In this document: piece by piece, positions 32,315 to 43,849 of the stretch
How the letters are laid out: each line of letters begins with the position of its first letter
Numbering within the stretch: position 1 is the first letter of the stretch
From: Ascaphus truei
Taxonomy: Eukaryota; Chordata; Amphibia; Anura; Ascaphidae
Assembly: GCA_036426205.1 (NCBI GenBank)
Contig: CM071568.1
Span: 231,171,727 to 231,235,726, forward strand
DNA: 64,000 bases
Reading direction: 5' to 3'
Notes under the pieces: generated by a model
Told to the model about the DNA's origin: nothing
Databases searched by the model: none
Seen by the model: the letters and a program-made list of their open reading frames with translations, nothing else
Made by a program: the position numbers and the translations under genes

Positions 32315-32583
32315 GGCTGCGTCCCCTGTGCTGCTGACCGCGCTCATGCTTGAGTGGTGACGTCACCAACGCTCCAAGCATGAGCGTTCGGCTGTCCGGC
32401 AACTTTTTAGGTAAGCGCGAGCGGGGGACGTGGCTTAACAGTGACTGGCGCTGATTGGCTGAGGAGGTCATGTGAGCACTCGGCTCTCCTCAAACTCGAT
32501 TTTCTCTGTCTCAGCAAGCACCCGCGTGAGTGTGGCCAGACAGATTAACATCGATTGTGCTGACCAGCAGCGTGGATGCAGCC
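32315..32583. mobile_element. MITE with TAA target duplication
   Basis: Inverted ends GGCTGCGTCC and GGATGCAGCC flanked by TAA on both sides (32312-32314, 32584-32586). A three-base TWA duplication fits PIF/Harbinger. The interior holds TGACGTCA (32358-32365) and an inverted CCAAT (GATTGGCTGAGG at 32453-32464). Confidence 0.7.
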
Positions 32584-32586
32584 TAA

Positions 32587-33876
32587 GGCTTAGATAGTGA
32601 TCACTTGCTTTAATAGCATTGGTAATAGCCAAAAATGTAAGCAGTTGACACTGATTGTGTAGGGTGGGGTAACATTGAATTACCTAAACTGCTTTATAAA
32701 TGCTGTATTCTAAACAGCGCTTTATTAGAGCCATTTATTAGTTATTCATGTATTTTGGTATCTGTATCTTGACTACATAGGTCACACCCATGCCATGTCT
32801 GGGCAATTGGGCATCGCCAATTAAATGGATTATTTTCAATTGGAGTCTAGTGAGCGGTGTGATCTTTGTTGTGTTGTAATAATAAATACCTACTGTTGCC
32901 GGGAGCGTTGCCATCCTACACAAGGGGAGGCATTGTGTAGACTTTGTAGTACTTTCAATATTTTATCAGTCGGAAATACTATGTTGTGCAAGTGTTACGC
33001 TTGACAAAACGGTCTCTCCTACATCCTCACATTTCAAGTACCCCCAAGGTGCTGCGGTCACTATCATTTCCTCTGACACTTTACTATCCTACTATTTCTG
33101 TGCTGCAATATCCTGTATTTTTTTTTGTTGTCATTTCTTTCATCATTTCCTCTTAGCCATGAGTCCAACCTAAGCATGTGCTGCAAATTCATCCTATTTC
33201 TTGGTGTGCTTTGCCTTCAAGGGTTGGGGTGAGCGAGCTTTAGGCTGCATTAAGGTATTGACCATATGAATCATTATACAAAAACCTTTGCTCTATGGGA
33301 TGTAATTGAACTGAGGCCCCCTCTGGATAGAAGAGTTTAAAAGTGACAATATAGCTGAGGGCTTTCACTTCATGCAAAGTTTCCACTTTGAATGGGCTTT
33401 CAGTCACCATCTTTCTCTTTGGCAAGTAAACCAAATTCCCTCATACGTTTCACCCTCTCTACACTTTCCCCTGGGACCCGCGGTAGTGCCCCGTTTACTT
33501 TAACTGTTCACTTGATTTTTATTATTTTCCCCCTGTGGCTGAATGAAATGATTGTGCTTACAGGCTGTGGTCTATCTTGTCGCTTTGTAAAAAGCCCCAG
33601 TCACCGTTTGGTTTCTTTTACAGGCGCACTTCCTTTTAGTTTCACTAGGGCCTACTATGGCAAATACTAGGTTCCATGGACGCCATATTTTTTGTATTTT
33701 AAGTACGTTGAATTCCAGGTATTTGCACATCTCAAGCAGAGGAACAAGCGGGACCTCGCTCTTCAAAATGCCATCCCCTGGCAGCAAAGGGGTTAACCAT
33801 TCCCTCACTGTAGCCCTTATCTGCATGTCAGGTTAAAGGGGCTTCATTGACTTGATGCTAGAAACTTTGTGCAAAG
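32587..33876. other. tomm7 intron 1, no gene recognised
   Basis: No coding or transposon signature that I can name. Confidence 0.4.
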
Positions 33877-36070
33877 TTTTTTTTTTTTTCCTCTTTTTTT
33901 TTCAAACAATTTTATTAGGCTTTCAGTTAGACATACAGTGGTATTGTGCTAAAAGGCCTAACATTTTCCAATCCACAGTTTTTTTCGGGGGGGGGGAGCA
34001 GAAAGACAACCGCCGTTGTCCGTAGAAAAAGGGGGGGGAAGCCTTCAGAGAGGGAAGGCAGAGGGGAGGGGGATTGAGAGGGTGGGGGGGAGGGGGTGGG
34101 GAAAGGAGAGGGGGGTGTGGGGGGGGGCCCATCTGACTGTCTGGGTGTATGGGCTATAGAGCATTGGTTGATCGCCTATGGAGGGGTGTCCGGGCTTTGG
34201 GGCGCAGGAGTTGGCTGTCTGGCCCTAGTATTGGAGAACCATGGGTCCCAGATTTCCTCGTAAGCCGGCAGTTTTTGTCGAACGATGGCGGTGAGCCGTT
34301 CCATGATCATCACCTCGTCGACTCTTTTTCTAATCGTTCCCAGTGCTGGCGTAGTTGTTTTCCTCCAGGAGGCCGCAATACAGCAACGAGCCGCAGTAAA
34401 AATGAAGGATATCAATTTCCTGACTGGTCGGACAATGTCTTTCAGTGGTGCTGCCAGCAGGTAGGTCAGTGATTCGATAGGCACTTCAAGATCGGTGACC
34501 TCTTTTATTAAAATTTGGACCTTGGCCCAGTACTTTACAATTTCTGGACAGGACCACCAGATGTGGACCATGTCCCCTCTATGACCACAGCCTCTCCAAC
34601 ATAGATCTGAAGCCAGAGGGTAGATTTGGTTCAAACGGGCTGGGGTAAGATACCAGCCGAACATAATTTTATAAATGTTTTCCTTTATTGTAGTACATAG
34701 GGAGGTCTCCGAGGCTGTCTCCCAGATTTCTTCCCAAGTCTCTCTGTCTATATGTATATTCAGGTCAGCTGCCCATTTGAGCATATAGGGGTCGAGGAGC
34801 GTTCTAATGCCCCGTATATATCTGAGATTAGACCTTTCTGGTGGGTCTTTGTCTCGCAGAGAAGTTCGAACGTTGTGAGAGTGGGGTATTCTGGGAGAGG
34901 GCAAGTTGTTCTAATAAAGTTTCTAATTTGAAGATATTTGAATGTGTCCAATTGTCTGATTTGATATTTGGTCCTTAATTCTTGGAAACTCAGAGGCCTC
35001 CCCAGGCTCAGAAAATCCGCAATCGCCTCTATACCCCTTGTGCGGTATTGTTCGAACAGTTTAGATCCACATCCCGGGGGGAACTTCGGATTGTTAAAAA
35101 TAGGGGTCAATTGGGAACTTTTAGTAGTAAGGCCATATTTGTATTTGCAACGTAACCACACATCCCATGTGAAGCGGGAGGCCTGAAGTTTCAGGTTGTG
35201 TGTATGTCCCTCCCCTCTGTCCAGGCTCCAGAGGCAGGCTTGCAGAGAAGGCATTTTGGCACATTGAGTCTCTATCTCCACCCAACTACAACGGGTCGGG
35301 TCGGCATTCCACATTACCACCTGCTTAAGCTGTGCAGCTAGGTAATATCTGTGTAAGTCCGGTACCCCCGGACCTCCTCTAGATCTTGCTGCCATCAGTA
35401 CCGATCTGGCGACTCGGGGTCTTTTGCCCTGCCAAATAAAGTTAAATATTCTGTTTTGCATGTTTTTGAGATCAGCGCCCGGAACGTGGGTCGGGAGTGT
35501 TTGGAAGAGGTATAACATTCTTGGGAGTATATTCATCTTAATGGAAATCATTCGACCGATCCACGATATCTGGTAACCTTCCCACTGATCTAGATCCTTT
35601 TTGATCTTGTCCCATAAACGCGGGTAGTTATCCCGGTATAAATCCCGGTAGTGCCTTGACACATTAACTCCCAGATATTTAATGTGTGAAGGGCACCATC
35701 TGTAGGTAAAATTGGTTTTGAGGAGATTGACTTCGGGATCAGGGAGACTAAGATTTAGGGCCTCTGATTTGTCGCTGTTTATCTTATATCCTGATACTCT
35801 GCCAAACTCCGCCAGTTCCCTCTGGAGGTTGGGGAGGGAAGTTTGAGGTTTAGTCAGAGTAAGGATGATGTCATCAGCGAATAGGGAAATTTTGTATTGT
35901 GTTTTATCAATCGGGATTCCCTGGATATTCGGGTTCTGTCTTATTTTAGACGCCAGTGGTTCAATCGTAAGGGCGAAGAGAAGGGGAGAGAGGGGGCATC
36001 CCTGCTGGGTGTTCAAAGTTTTTTTAACCCCTTTGGGTACTGGAGAGACGGGGTAGCAGAGTGCCATGGC
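33877..36070 (-). pseudogene. L1-type LINE, 5' truncated copy 1
   Basis: On the minus strand the frame 36067-34760 encodes the L1-clade RT from TQQGCPLSPLLFALTIEPLA through SLFADDIIL (intact ADD box), ISWIGRMISIKMNILPRMLYLFQ and FIWQGKRPRVARS. A frameshift near 34,880 leads to the C-terminal frame 34904-34176 with CWRGCGHRGDMVHIWWSCP, the CCHC finger of L1 ORF2. The endonuclease and first half of the RT are absent (5' truncation). The 3' UTR (33920-34150) is strongly C-rich on the element strand, and AATAAA plus A-runs end it at 33877-33919. It is antisense in tomm7 intron 1. Confidence 0.85.
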
Positions 36071-36645
36071 CCGTCTGGCAAGTCACGATCATGCGATCGC
36101 TCCGACACTGCAGTGATGTGATGGGAAGAGTAGGGTCCTCCTCGTCTCATGTTCTGCTCACAATCGCCCCTAGAAAACGAACGGAGAACTCATGATGTAA
36201 GGGGAGGGGGATGCCAGCCCTCTGGACGTGCACCCATCGAATTGGCTCCTTTATTTGATTACATATTTATAAGAATTATTTAAAAACCTTTACTGTAAAA
36301 AAAGATCCCAACAGAGCTCCCATTGGGGGCTCGAAAGCTGAACACCATTTCCTGTTATAGAGAATACCTGCTACTTTTATCAAGAGCATTATAAACAGAA
36401 GTACAATGTAGTCCCAAATCCACACATTTATAAAGACCGATGCAGCACTATTGAGGAAAGGAATCCATGTAAAGTATTATACAGTAGGCCTTGGCTTCAA
36501 ATAGTTAACATCTTTTATTCGTCCCCTAACGTTCCATTGAACTGATTGCTAAGACATAAACTGAACGTTTCCTTACAAAGTTTTCTAGGGTGTGCAGTGT
36601 TCATTTTGAATAGTTTTCTAAAACTGTCAAAATAATGTCTTTCAG
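36071..36645. other. tomm7 intron 1, distal part
   Basis: Non-coding. It ends with a pyrimidine-containing tract and TCTTTCAG, the acceptor of exon 2 (AG at 36644-36645). Confidence 0.6.
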
Positions 36646-36694
36646 GATTTAAAAGAGGAGCAGACCACGGGATGCCTGAGCCCACGATACTGAG
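36646..36694 (+). CDS. tomm7: tomm7 coding exon 2
   Basis: 49 bases, phase 1 in and phase 2 out, encoding the end of Gly35, residues 36-50 (FKRGADHGMPEPTIL) and the first two bases of Ser51. The GFKRGAD.GMPEPT block is the most conserved part of TOMM7. Residue 42 is His, where the human protein has Pro. Acceptor TCTTTCAG/GA and donor GAG/GTATGT are canonical. It sits between two minus-strand L1 copies, only about 0.6 and 0.75 kb away. A 49-base exon is easy to miss by ORF scanning. Confidence 0.93.
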
Positions 36695-37424
36695 GTATGT
36701 GCAATACAGTACGGTTACTCGCATTGTTAGAAAACAGGCCACTTAATGTAAAGCAACTTGCAGGATGAACAAAACTCTGGTTCAAAATAAACTTGCCCCT
36801 CCCCCCAACGGTGTGAAGATTCAAAATCTGAACTGTTCTGGGGGGGGAATTATTATTTTATCTCTAAAATGAACTTCAGGCAAATTTTCGTATTGAAAAA
36901 GCAAGCGCAGATTTCAACATAATACCACATCTGAAGGGAGAGTTTCACAGCTGCCACGTTCGGAAAACGGCTTCCCCAACCTGAAGTAAAAGGGGAACTT
37001 TATTGATAAAAGCTAGAGTCACATGTGTGTGGCAGTCATTGGATTGAAAGTGAGGAAATGACGGTTCTGTGAAAGAGTCAGATCTCAGGTTCACAACTAC
37101 ACCCTCTTCCCTTCTCTGTAACGAGTTACAAACCCTTTCCTCCCCCAATGTCTCATCCCTTTCCTTCGCCCCCCCACCATCCCCAATGTCTCTTAAACAC
37201 TTCACCCCCCCACCCCATATGTCTCTTTTAAAGAGACATGGGGGTGGGGGGTGGGGGGAGGGGTTGAGAGAGACATCTTGATAAGTAATTTTTTTGTTTG
37301 GTGCATCGTGATAAATGTAATATCGACGTGGGAATTTTTTTGATCATCCAGTCCTAGTGTAGGCATAGATTATGAGATTAATTTTCAGCAGGGCTTTAAA
37401 GATGGAAAGAGAAAGGTACTTGAC
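36695..37424. other. tomm7 intron 2, low-complexity part
   Basis: Contains a C/G hairpin: CCACCCCATATGTCTCTTT against AAAGAGACATGGGGGTGG at about 37209-37248, followed by G-runs. No gene. Confidence 0.5.
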
Positions 37425-37438
37425 GAATTGATGCCTTT

Positions 37439-38783
37439 CCCCCCCCCCCCAAACGTTTTTATTAGGCATATTTAGGTTTACATACATTGTGTTACAATTA
37501 TGACCTAATACATTAATGTTTTTCCTTATTTAAATAGTGGGGGGGGGGGTCGGGGTGACACCCCTGGGGTATGACCCCAGAACCACGTCATGGTCCAGAG
37601 GCCTAGATAGGAGGAAAAAGAGTGAGAGAGGAAAAAGAGGTGAAAGGGGGAGAAGGGGAGGGAGGGGTAGGGATGTGGGGGGAGGGGAGTGGATCCTCCC
37701 TCCTCTCGACCGGTGGGGCTTATTCATCTCTACCCTAAGGCCCTTCCGCGTTCATATTACTTAGCAGCATATATATTGGTTTAGGTTAATGGGTTAGCCA
37801 GGGCTCCCATATTTTATAGAAACTTTCCGTCGAGCGCTTAAGGAAGGCCGTAAGTTTTTCCATTATCATGACCTCATTTAGTCTTTTCTTAACATTTTGT
37901 TTTGTGGGGGGTGATACCTTCTTCCACGAGGATGCAACTGCGCATCTAGCTGCTGTGAGAATGAAGGAGATTAATTTCCATCTTGGGCGATCAATTTCTT
38001 CTATTGGTCTGCCCAATAGGTAGGTCAGTGGATCAACGGTGATTGTGAGGTCGGTGACATCTTTTATTAAATCTTGTATTGTAAGCCAAAATTTCTGAAT
38101 CTCTGGACATAGCCACCAGATATGGGCCATGTCCCCTCGTTGTCCACAACCTCTCCAGCATAAAGCAGAGGCCAGAGGGTAGATTTGTTTTAGTCTCACT
38201 GGGGTAAGATACCAGTGGTACATTATTTTATATATATTTTCCTTCACCGTGGTACATGTGGAAGTTCCTGAAGCTGAGTCCCATATTTCTTCCCAGTCCT
38301 CTCTGTTCAATTCTGCTGCCCATTTGAGCATATAATCATGTGCGGGGCTCACTGGATTCTCCATTCCAGCATATATTTTTGTTTTTAGGCCTTTTTGATG
38401 TGCACCTACTTGGCACAACTTCTCGAACTTTGTGAGAGGGGGAAATTTCAACCTCGGGGACATTTTTGTAAAAAATTGCCGAATTTGGAATGCATTTAGT
38501 TCTAGTGTTTTGAATTTAGTGCGTAAATCTTGGAAGCTCAGGAACTTTCCATCACTTAACAGGTCCGAGACCGCTCTGATCCCCTTTGATTTAAATTGGT
38601 CGACTTGTTTAGTTTCGCATCCTGGGGGGAATTTGGGGTTGTTAAATATTGGAGTAAGTTGTGAACTGGTGGAGGAAAGCTGGAATTTATTTTTAGCTTT
38701 CAGCCATATTTCCCAAGTGTGTTTCATCACACCCAGTTCAAATTTAGGCGCCATATCTGGGTCTCTTACCCTGTCAAATAAAA
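37439..38783 (-). pseudogene. L1-type LINE, 5' truncated copy 2 with target duplication
   Basis: Flanked by a 14-bp direct repeat GAATTGATGCCTTT (37425-37438 and 38784-38797), the mark of target-primed insertion. The minus-strand frame 38754-37786 encodes the L1 ORF2 C-terminus: SSQLTPIFNNPKFPPGC, MLKWAAELN, WEEIWDSASGTSTCTTVKENIYKIMYHWYLTP and CWRGCGQRGDMAHIWWLCP (CCHC finger). It is uninterrupted over 322 codons and clearly homologous to copy 1 at 34-36 kb. The 3' end has AATAAAAACGTTT then G12 on the element strand (C12 at 37439-37450) where poly(A) is expected. It lies antisense in tomm7 intron 2. Confidence 0.9.
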
Positions 38784-38797
38784 GAATTGATGCCTTT

Positions 38798-39041
38798 TAA
38801 CCGTAATCCAAATGTTTTTTAGATCCGGTTTTAAAGTTGGCATGGTGAGCTGCGAATCTTATCTTATTTCACTTGTATATCCAACAAGATTTTGTCCAGG
38901 CAAACCCCATTTCCTAACACTCTCATTTTAATTGTGTCTCTGACACCAGTTTGGCAAATTATTCCCTATTCAGAGACCCTGAAGAAAATAACTTTATAAT
39001 TAATTTCAAAGGAAAATAAAAAGCCGCCAAAAGATTTAGCC

Positions 39042-39078
<37 letters not shown>

Positions 39079-41044
39079 TTTGTTTTTAAAAGTAGATAGC
39101 TACCTACATCCTTTACAATAGGCATTTTTTTTGCTGGCTAAATGGACTTGCACCTTTTTTAAAGTACAGAATGTACAGTGTGGGAGCCCGTTTGTGCATT
39201 ATAATAGTTTGTGGCTGGAATCATGCACGTGTATTTGTGATGTTCTGATAAGCAGATGGAAATATTGGTTCTACACCAGTGGCTAATGAGTCTCCCTTAT
39301 TAAACTAAGCAGTCTTTGCATGAGCCCACACAAGTGCAATTTAAGGAGCCACGCTAAGCTGGCATGTAGAATAGTTATCTGGCTCTTGATACAAAAATAG
39401 CGACGCATTAGTAAGGCTGTTGACGGTGCATTTCAAGTGAATGTAGGGACGGAATTAGGTTTAGGAGTATTCTGCTGACAAAGGGAAACACTGGGGTTGC
39501 ACCGAAAATCCCAGCCTCAACATAAACAGGAAGCAATGATGTGAGGGATTCCCTAGGATGTTGGTCACTTTTAAGTACGGTTTGTTGTGAAAGAGAAAAG
39601 GGAAATGTACAGTGTCAGTTTCTAATGCATTTTGCGTCCAATTGCCATATATAAAAAAATAATTCTAAATATTCCATAAATACATTTTAACTTTTGATCT
39701 TGTAAAATTACTTACAGTTTTTTTCTCTCCAACTAATCAAGTGTTATTTGTAGTCAGGTCCCCAAACTACCACATCACTGTATCTTCTGCACTCCACAGC
39801 AAACCGTAGGTAAAAGTCCCAACTTGCATTCTGCATACCCATTTTATTTTTCTTTAATGGAGCAGTAGATGTATTTAAAACGAATCCGAATTGGCCGTAA
39901 AAAAAGTATTTTCTATAAATAAAATGTTATTGGTGTCGCCTAAAAAGTTCAGGTCTGTTACTAGTGCTCCTTCGCTTGACCACCATATGGCGGTGCTTAG
40001 AAAGTAGTTACTGTATTTGGTAGTCCGTCTTGGGTTGAAGTTGGACTTATTCACCCCACACTGTTTGATCTTCAATGGCAGAATCCCTAAACTTAAATAC
40101 TGGCATTGAGAGGATTATAAAAGTAGTTTAAGATTGATTGAATATACATTGTTATGAAATCTTTTCATTGACCTACTTTTGTCCTTCAAGCATTTCATCT
40201 TGCATGTACATCTTGTTTTGTTTCATGACCTGATATTCACAGACAAAAGAAAATAATAAGTGATAGCCCAATACGGGACGTGCATATGAGTTAAAAGTGT
40301 AATTGTGAATGGTTCCCTGCACCTAAAAATCTACTTCTTTAAAAATTACAAATGATTAAACACTTCACCTGCAAAGCATCTTTAATTTTTTTTTTTACAT
40401 TTTGTTCCAAATCTTTTGTAGTTGTTGTGCTTTTCACATACTATGTTTAACTGTTTATAAACTTACTATAAAATTACTAGTAGCATATTAAAACCAGAAT
40501 GACATTCATTAAAATGCCACAAAATCATGACCCCGACTAAGATCATTCTAGGTATAAGTAACTTTTGGTAATGTTTACTCCAGGTAATAACCATGTTAAT
40601 TTGTACTGTACATAGAACATTGACCAGGTATTCAGTGCTTTGTATTGGATTTGATTTGCAAATCTTAAAGGAGTGGCACTGTTTTTTGAGTGGAAATACC
40701 TGAACCAAGTCAGTGCAAGCTTTTTGTTACTGTGGGCAAGTCCTTTATCTTCCTGTACATTAGATATAAACATGTAGATAATACTCTCGTCTGTATAATA
40801 TTACATATTAATATTAAATACCACATCGGTATCATGTCAATGATTTTATTTTTGCATCCCAGGGGCACGGTAAAACAGTGACGTTCCGAAGGTTACTAAA
40901 AGCTGCGGTTATGTCTCAAAGGTTTCTGTGACATAACAGTTGTGGCTGAGTGGTACAAACAAGGTCTTGACAGATAGCTCTGTCCTAAAAGGATGAATGA
41001 ATATGGTCATATATGAAATAAATCAAATCTTTTTTTCTTTTTAG
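38798..41044. other. tomm7 intron 2, remainder
   Basis: AT-rich, with a T-run at about 39043-39072. It ends with TTTTTTTCTTTTTAG, a strong polypyrimidine tract and acceptor for exon 3. No recognised element. Confidence 0.55.
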
Positions 41045-41060
41045 TCTGCTCTGGGGATGA
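41045..41060 (+). CDS. tomm7: tomm7 coding exon 3 (last five residues and stop)
   Basis: Completes Ser51 and gives LLWG then TGA at 41058-41060, so the protein ends SLLWG exactly as in other vertebrate TOMM7. The coding part is 16 bases and is recognisable only from the reading phase and the SLLWG terminus. Confidence 0.92.
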
Positions 41061-41740
41061 TGAGCTCTGCAGCACAAACACAGAAGACTTGTTCATCAAA
41101 ACAATTTTCAACAATGACGAACTTGGGAGACGGTGGCATGACACAGTGCTGCATTTTACCAGGGGAATGGCACAAACTGCTTGACGTGACAGTGTGAGAT
41201 GGCATACTGCAGGACTCATTTATATTGGCAAAGTGTGTTGCTGGCAATATGTTAACATCTTAAAACATTGCTGCGTTGACCAAACATATGAGCAGAAAAT
41301 ACAGTGTTCTTGAAAATGGACATCATTTTAGGACTTGTAATTGTTCACCTTGATGTAGCATTGTGATAGCTTTGTTTGTACAAAATAGCATTTATTATTC
41401 TATGTAAATGTTTATTTCATGCACATTCCTAATTGTAATTTAGCATCCTTATTATGTCTTGGATATGACCGGCTAAAAAATATACATCATTAAATCACAT
41501 ACCAAGTTCCCATTTGAATTATTGACTGGAAATATGTTGTCATAATATGGAATCAATCAACTAATGTTCGCTTGAAGAAGTATATAGAAATTGAGCACTA
41601 TCCTTAACCGTTTGGTGTCCTGCCCCAGGAATATGCAAATCCAGGAGAACATTGGCATCAATTGTAAAGATAAAGATAGCAGCACTTTTATGGGTCTGGT
41701 TTAAAAAAACAAAAATAAAGATGTATTCATGTCACATTGA
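41061..41740 (+). other. tomm7: tomm7 3' UTR and polyadenylation region
   Basis: Follows the stop codon without a break. AATAAA at 41714-41719 is the best polyadenylation signal, with a GT-rich stretch after it (about 41748-41770). An ATTAAA at about 41490 is an alternative. The 3' boundary is an estimate. Confidence 0.6.
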
Positions 41741-42064
41741 GTTTACAAATTGTGATGGTCATGTTGGGAGAGAAAAAATTTGGTTTTAAACTCTTGTACA
41801 ACAATATTATTGAGAAACATTCAGGTTGGTTGTAAAAGGTTCTACAATCTGCAAAAAAAATCTAGTTTTTCGTACACTTTTCCCATAGTAAATTTACATA
41901 GTTTGAAGCGACACAGAAGAAAAAGTAGTTTTCTGTGCAATTTCCTGTTAAAATAAGGAAGCTCTGTTACCCACTTTTTTTTTCTTTTATATAAATGGTT
42001 TAAGAGCAGAAAAGCAGAGATTACAAAATAAATATAGACGTGTATAAGTAAATAACATTACAAA

Positions 42065-42190
42065 TGCACAATAATATAGTTACATAGTAGATGAGGTTGA
42101 AAAAAGACATACGTCCATCAAGTTCAACCTATGCTAAATTTAGACAACAGATACTTTATGCTATACAGTATCTATACTTAATATGCACAC
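42065..42190. repeat. Dispersed frog-type repeat
   Basis: ATAGTAGATGAGGTTGAAAA..GACATACGTCCATCAAGTTCAACCT is a phrase I recognise as a high-copy dispersed sequence in frog genomes. It supports an anuran source. Its element class is not evident from this fragment. Confidence 0.5.
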
Positions 42191-42599
42191 ACTTTGACTG
42201 CTGCACTTCACAGTAAGTTAAGACGTCGCTTCTAAAAAGGGTTTTGTTAACTAGGATTAACAAATATAACGTCTTCATTTTTTTGTTATGCCGGTTTCTC
42301 ATTCTCAATAAAATGCAATATTATTTTATTTTAAACCCAAGCACAAACATACTGCTCACACACTTTCCCAACCTGCACAAAAACACACTTTCTAATAAAA
42401 AAATGCAGCCTTGGAGTAAAGTAATGAGTACTCAACTGAAAATGTAAATGTCAAAATGTTAACATGATCAGCAGGTTACTGGACAAATTTCAATCCAAGA
42501 TGGGTTGCGACACACAAGGGTCTCCTTATTCGGAGAGATTTCCATGCGATAACTTACTGAAGGAGGGCAGTACACTTGGAAAAAATTTGAATTTAATTA

Positions 42600-43210
42600 A
42601 GGGCATCTAGAATTGAAGCCTGGTTAGGGTTCTTCGGTCTGCAAAACCCAGTCGATGAAGGTGAGTGAGTCGAGGTGAAAAGGTGTGGATGGATGCGGGC
42701 AGTGCGCAGACCCATATGATGCATGGGAACCTCTGTTCAGTTCCATGGCCTGTAAACCAGGATATTCCAGACCCTTGTCACTTGTGCTAGGATTAGTTGG
42801 CGACAAACATCTGTACCTTCCACTGCCGGATTAAACAGCAGGGACGATGAGGAATTCACCCCCACCACTGCCTTTCATAGATGCAGAGACCAGGCTCCAG
42901 GCATCAAAACGTCTCTACCTAATCCCTCAAGCTTGATCATATACAGTTGCCAGTCACACACCTGTCCGCCCTCTCCCAGCGGGAGTCACGTAAAACCTGC
43001 TTCCCAATCCCCATCCAGAGGAAGTCCAGCAACTTTCTCTGGATCTTACTGACAAATTCAGGGGTCAGACTCATGGCAATCAGCCAGTGCCAAAGCTGGC
43101 TGACCACCAAATGGTTGATCACCAGAACACTCCCCGTAAGGGAAAGCATTTTTGACAGATTTGCCAATGACCCAAGACGAGCTTGGACCTGGTCCTGAAG
43201 CTCTCATGAT
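42600..43210 (-). pseudogene. Tx1/L1-type LINE RT remnant
   Basis: The minus-strand frame 43167-42937 reads LSLTGSVLVINHLVVSQLWH and PEFVSKIQRKLLDFLWMG, matching the post-palm region of Tx1-like LINEs (KVLVIN.LVAS.LWH ... IQR.L.DFFW). Downstream fragments (SLTFIDWVLQTEEP near 42640) are out of frame. Both ends are truncated. Confidence 0.6.
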
Positions 43211-43254
43211 TTGTCATCCACAGCAGACAGGTAGAGTCCCAGATTCTTGAACAT

Positions 43255-43770
43255 TTATTTATAAAATGGTTTACCATCAAGTAATACATTGAGGGTTACC
43301 TCTCGTTTTCAAGTATGTCCTGGGCATAGAGTTAAGATGACAAATAATACATGGCTACAAATTCAGTGACATAAATGAACAAGGTATACATTATATACAA
43401 GACATTGCATGCACAGTTAAAGATATATATTAAAAGCGTATGTAACATTTACAGACAAGATTAAAATGTGAGACAGCCTTAGTTTTGAAAGAACTTAAAC
43501 TGGTGGTGGATGTGAGAGTCTCCTGTAGGTTGTTCCAGTTTTGGGGTGCACGGTAAGAGAAGGAGAAGCGACCAGATACTTTGTGGAGCCATGGTACCAT
43601 GAACAGATTTTTGGAGTCATACACTCCCACTGAAATATTACGAAATGTGGAGGGCAAGGAATCTTCCTTTAAGGAACCCAACAAAAGGCTGCAGCACTTG
43701 GACCAGTTTATCTGAGCAGACGAGGCAGCAGAATAGATTTCTTGGCGCTCTATCGTCTGCTCCATCTATT
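43255..43770 (-). pseudogene. LINE C-terminal remnant and 3' tail
   Basis: The minus-strand frame 43765-43430 contains FSYRAPQNWNNLQETLTSTTSLSSFKTKAVSHF, the conserved end of many CR1/Rex-type ORF2 proteins (AP..WN.LP....... SLSSFK). The tail after it matches 21415-21600 in inverse orientation. Confidence 0.7.
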
Positions 43771-43849
43771 GTTGCTGTTTTTTTTACATTATGTATGATG
43801 TGTTGTTCCTCCTCACAATTGTTTGTTAAGGGAATTAAATAGTCATCAT

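Larger units (their letters stand above)
22021..41740 (+). other. tomm7: tomm7 gene (three coding exons)
   Basis: Three exons joined in phase give a 55-residue protein, the same length as human TOMM7. Exons: 22230-22332, 36646-36694, 41045-41060 plus 3' UTR. Both introns have GT..AG ends: GTCAGT (22333) to TTTCAG (36640-36645), and GTATGT (36695) to TTTTAG (41039-41044). TOMM7 is a single-pass tail-containing subunit of the TOM complex in the mitochondrial outer membrane. It tunes TOM assembly and, in mammals, stabilises PINK1 there. The introns hold L2, Tc1, L1 and MITE copies. This is the only host gene I can support in the window. Confidence 0.93.

Noticed and set aside
33923..34132. Proline-rich 69-codon minus-strand ORF
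   Set aside because: It is the C-rich 3' UTR of the L1 copy.
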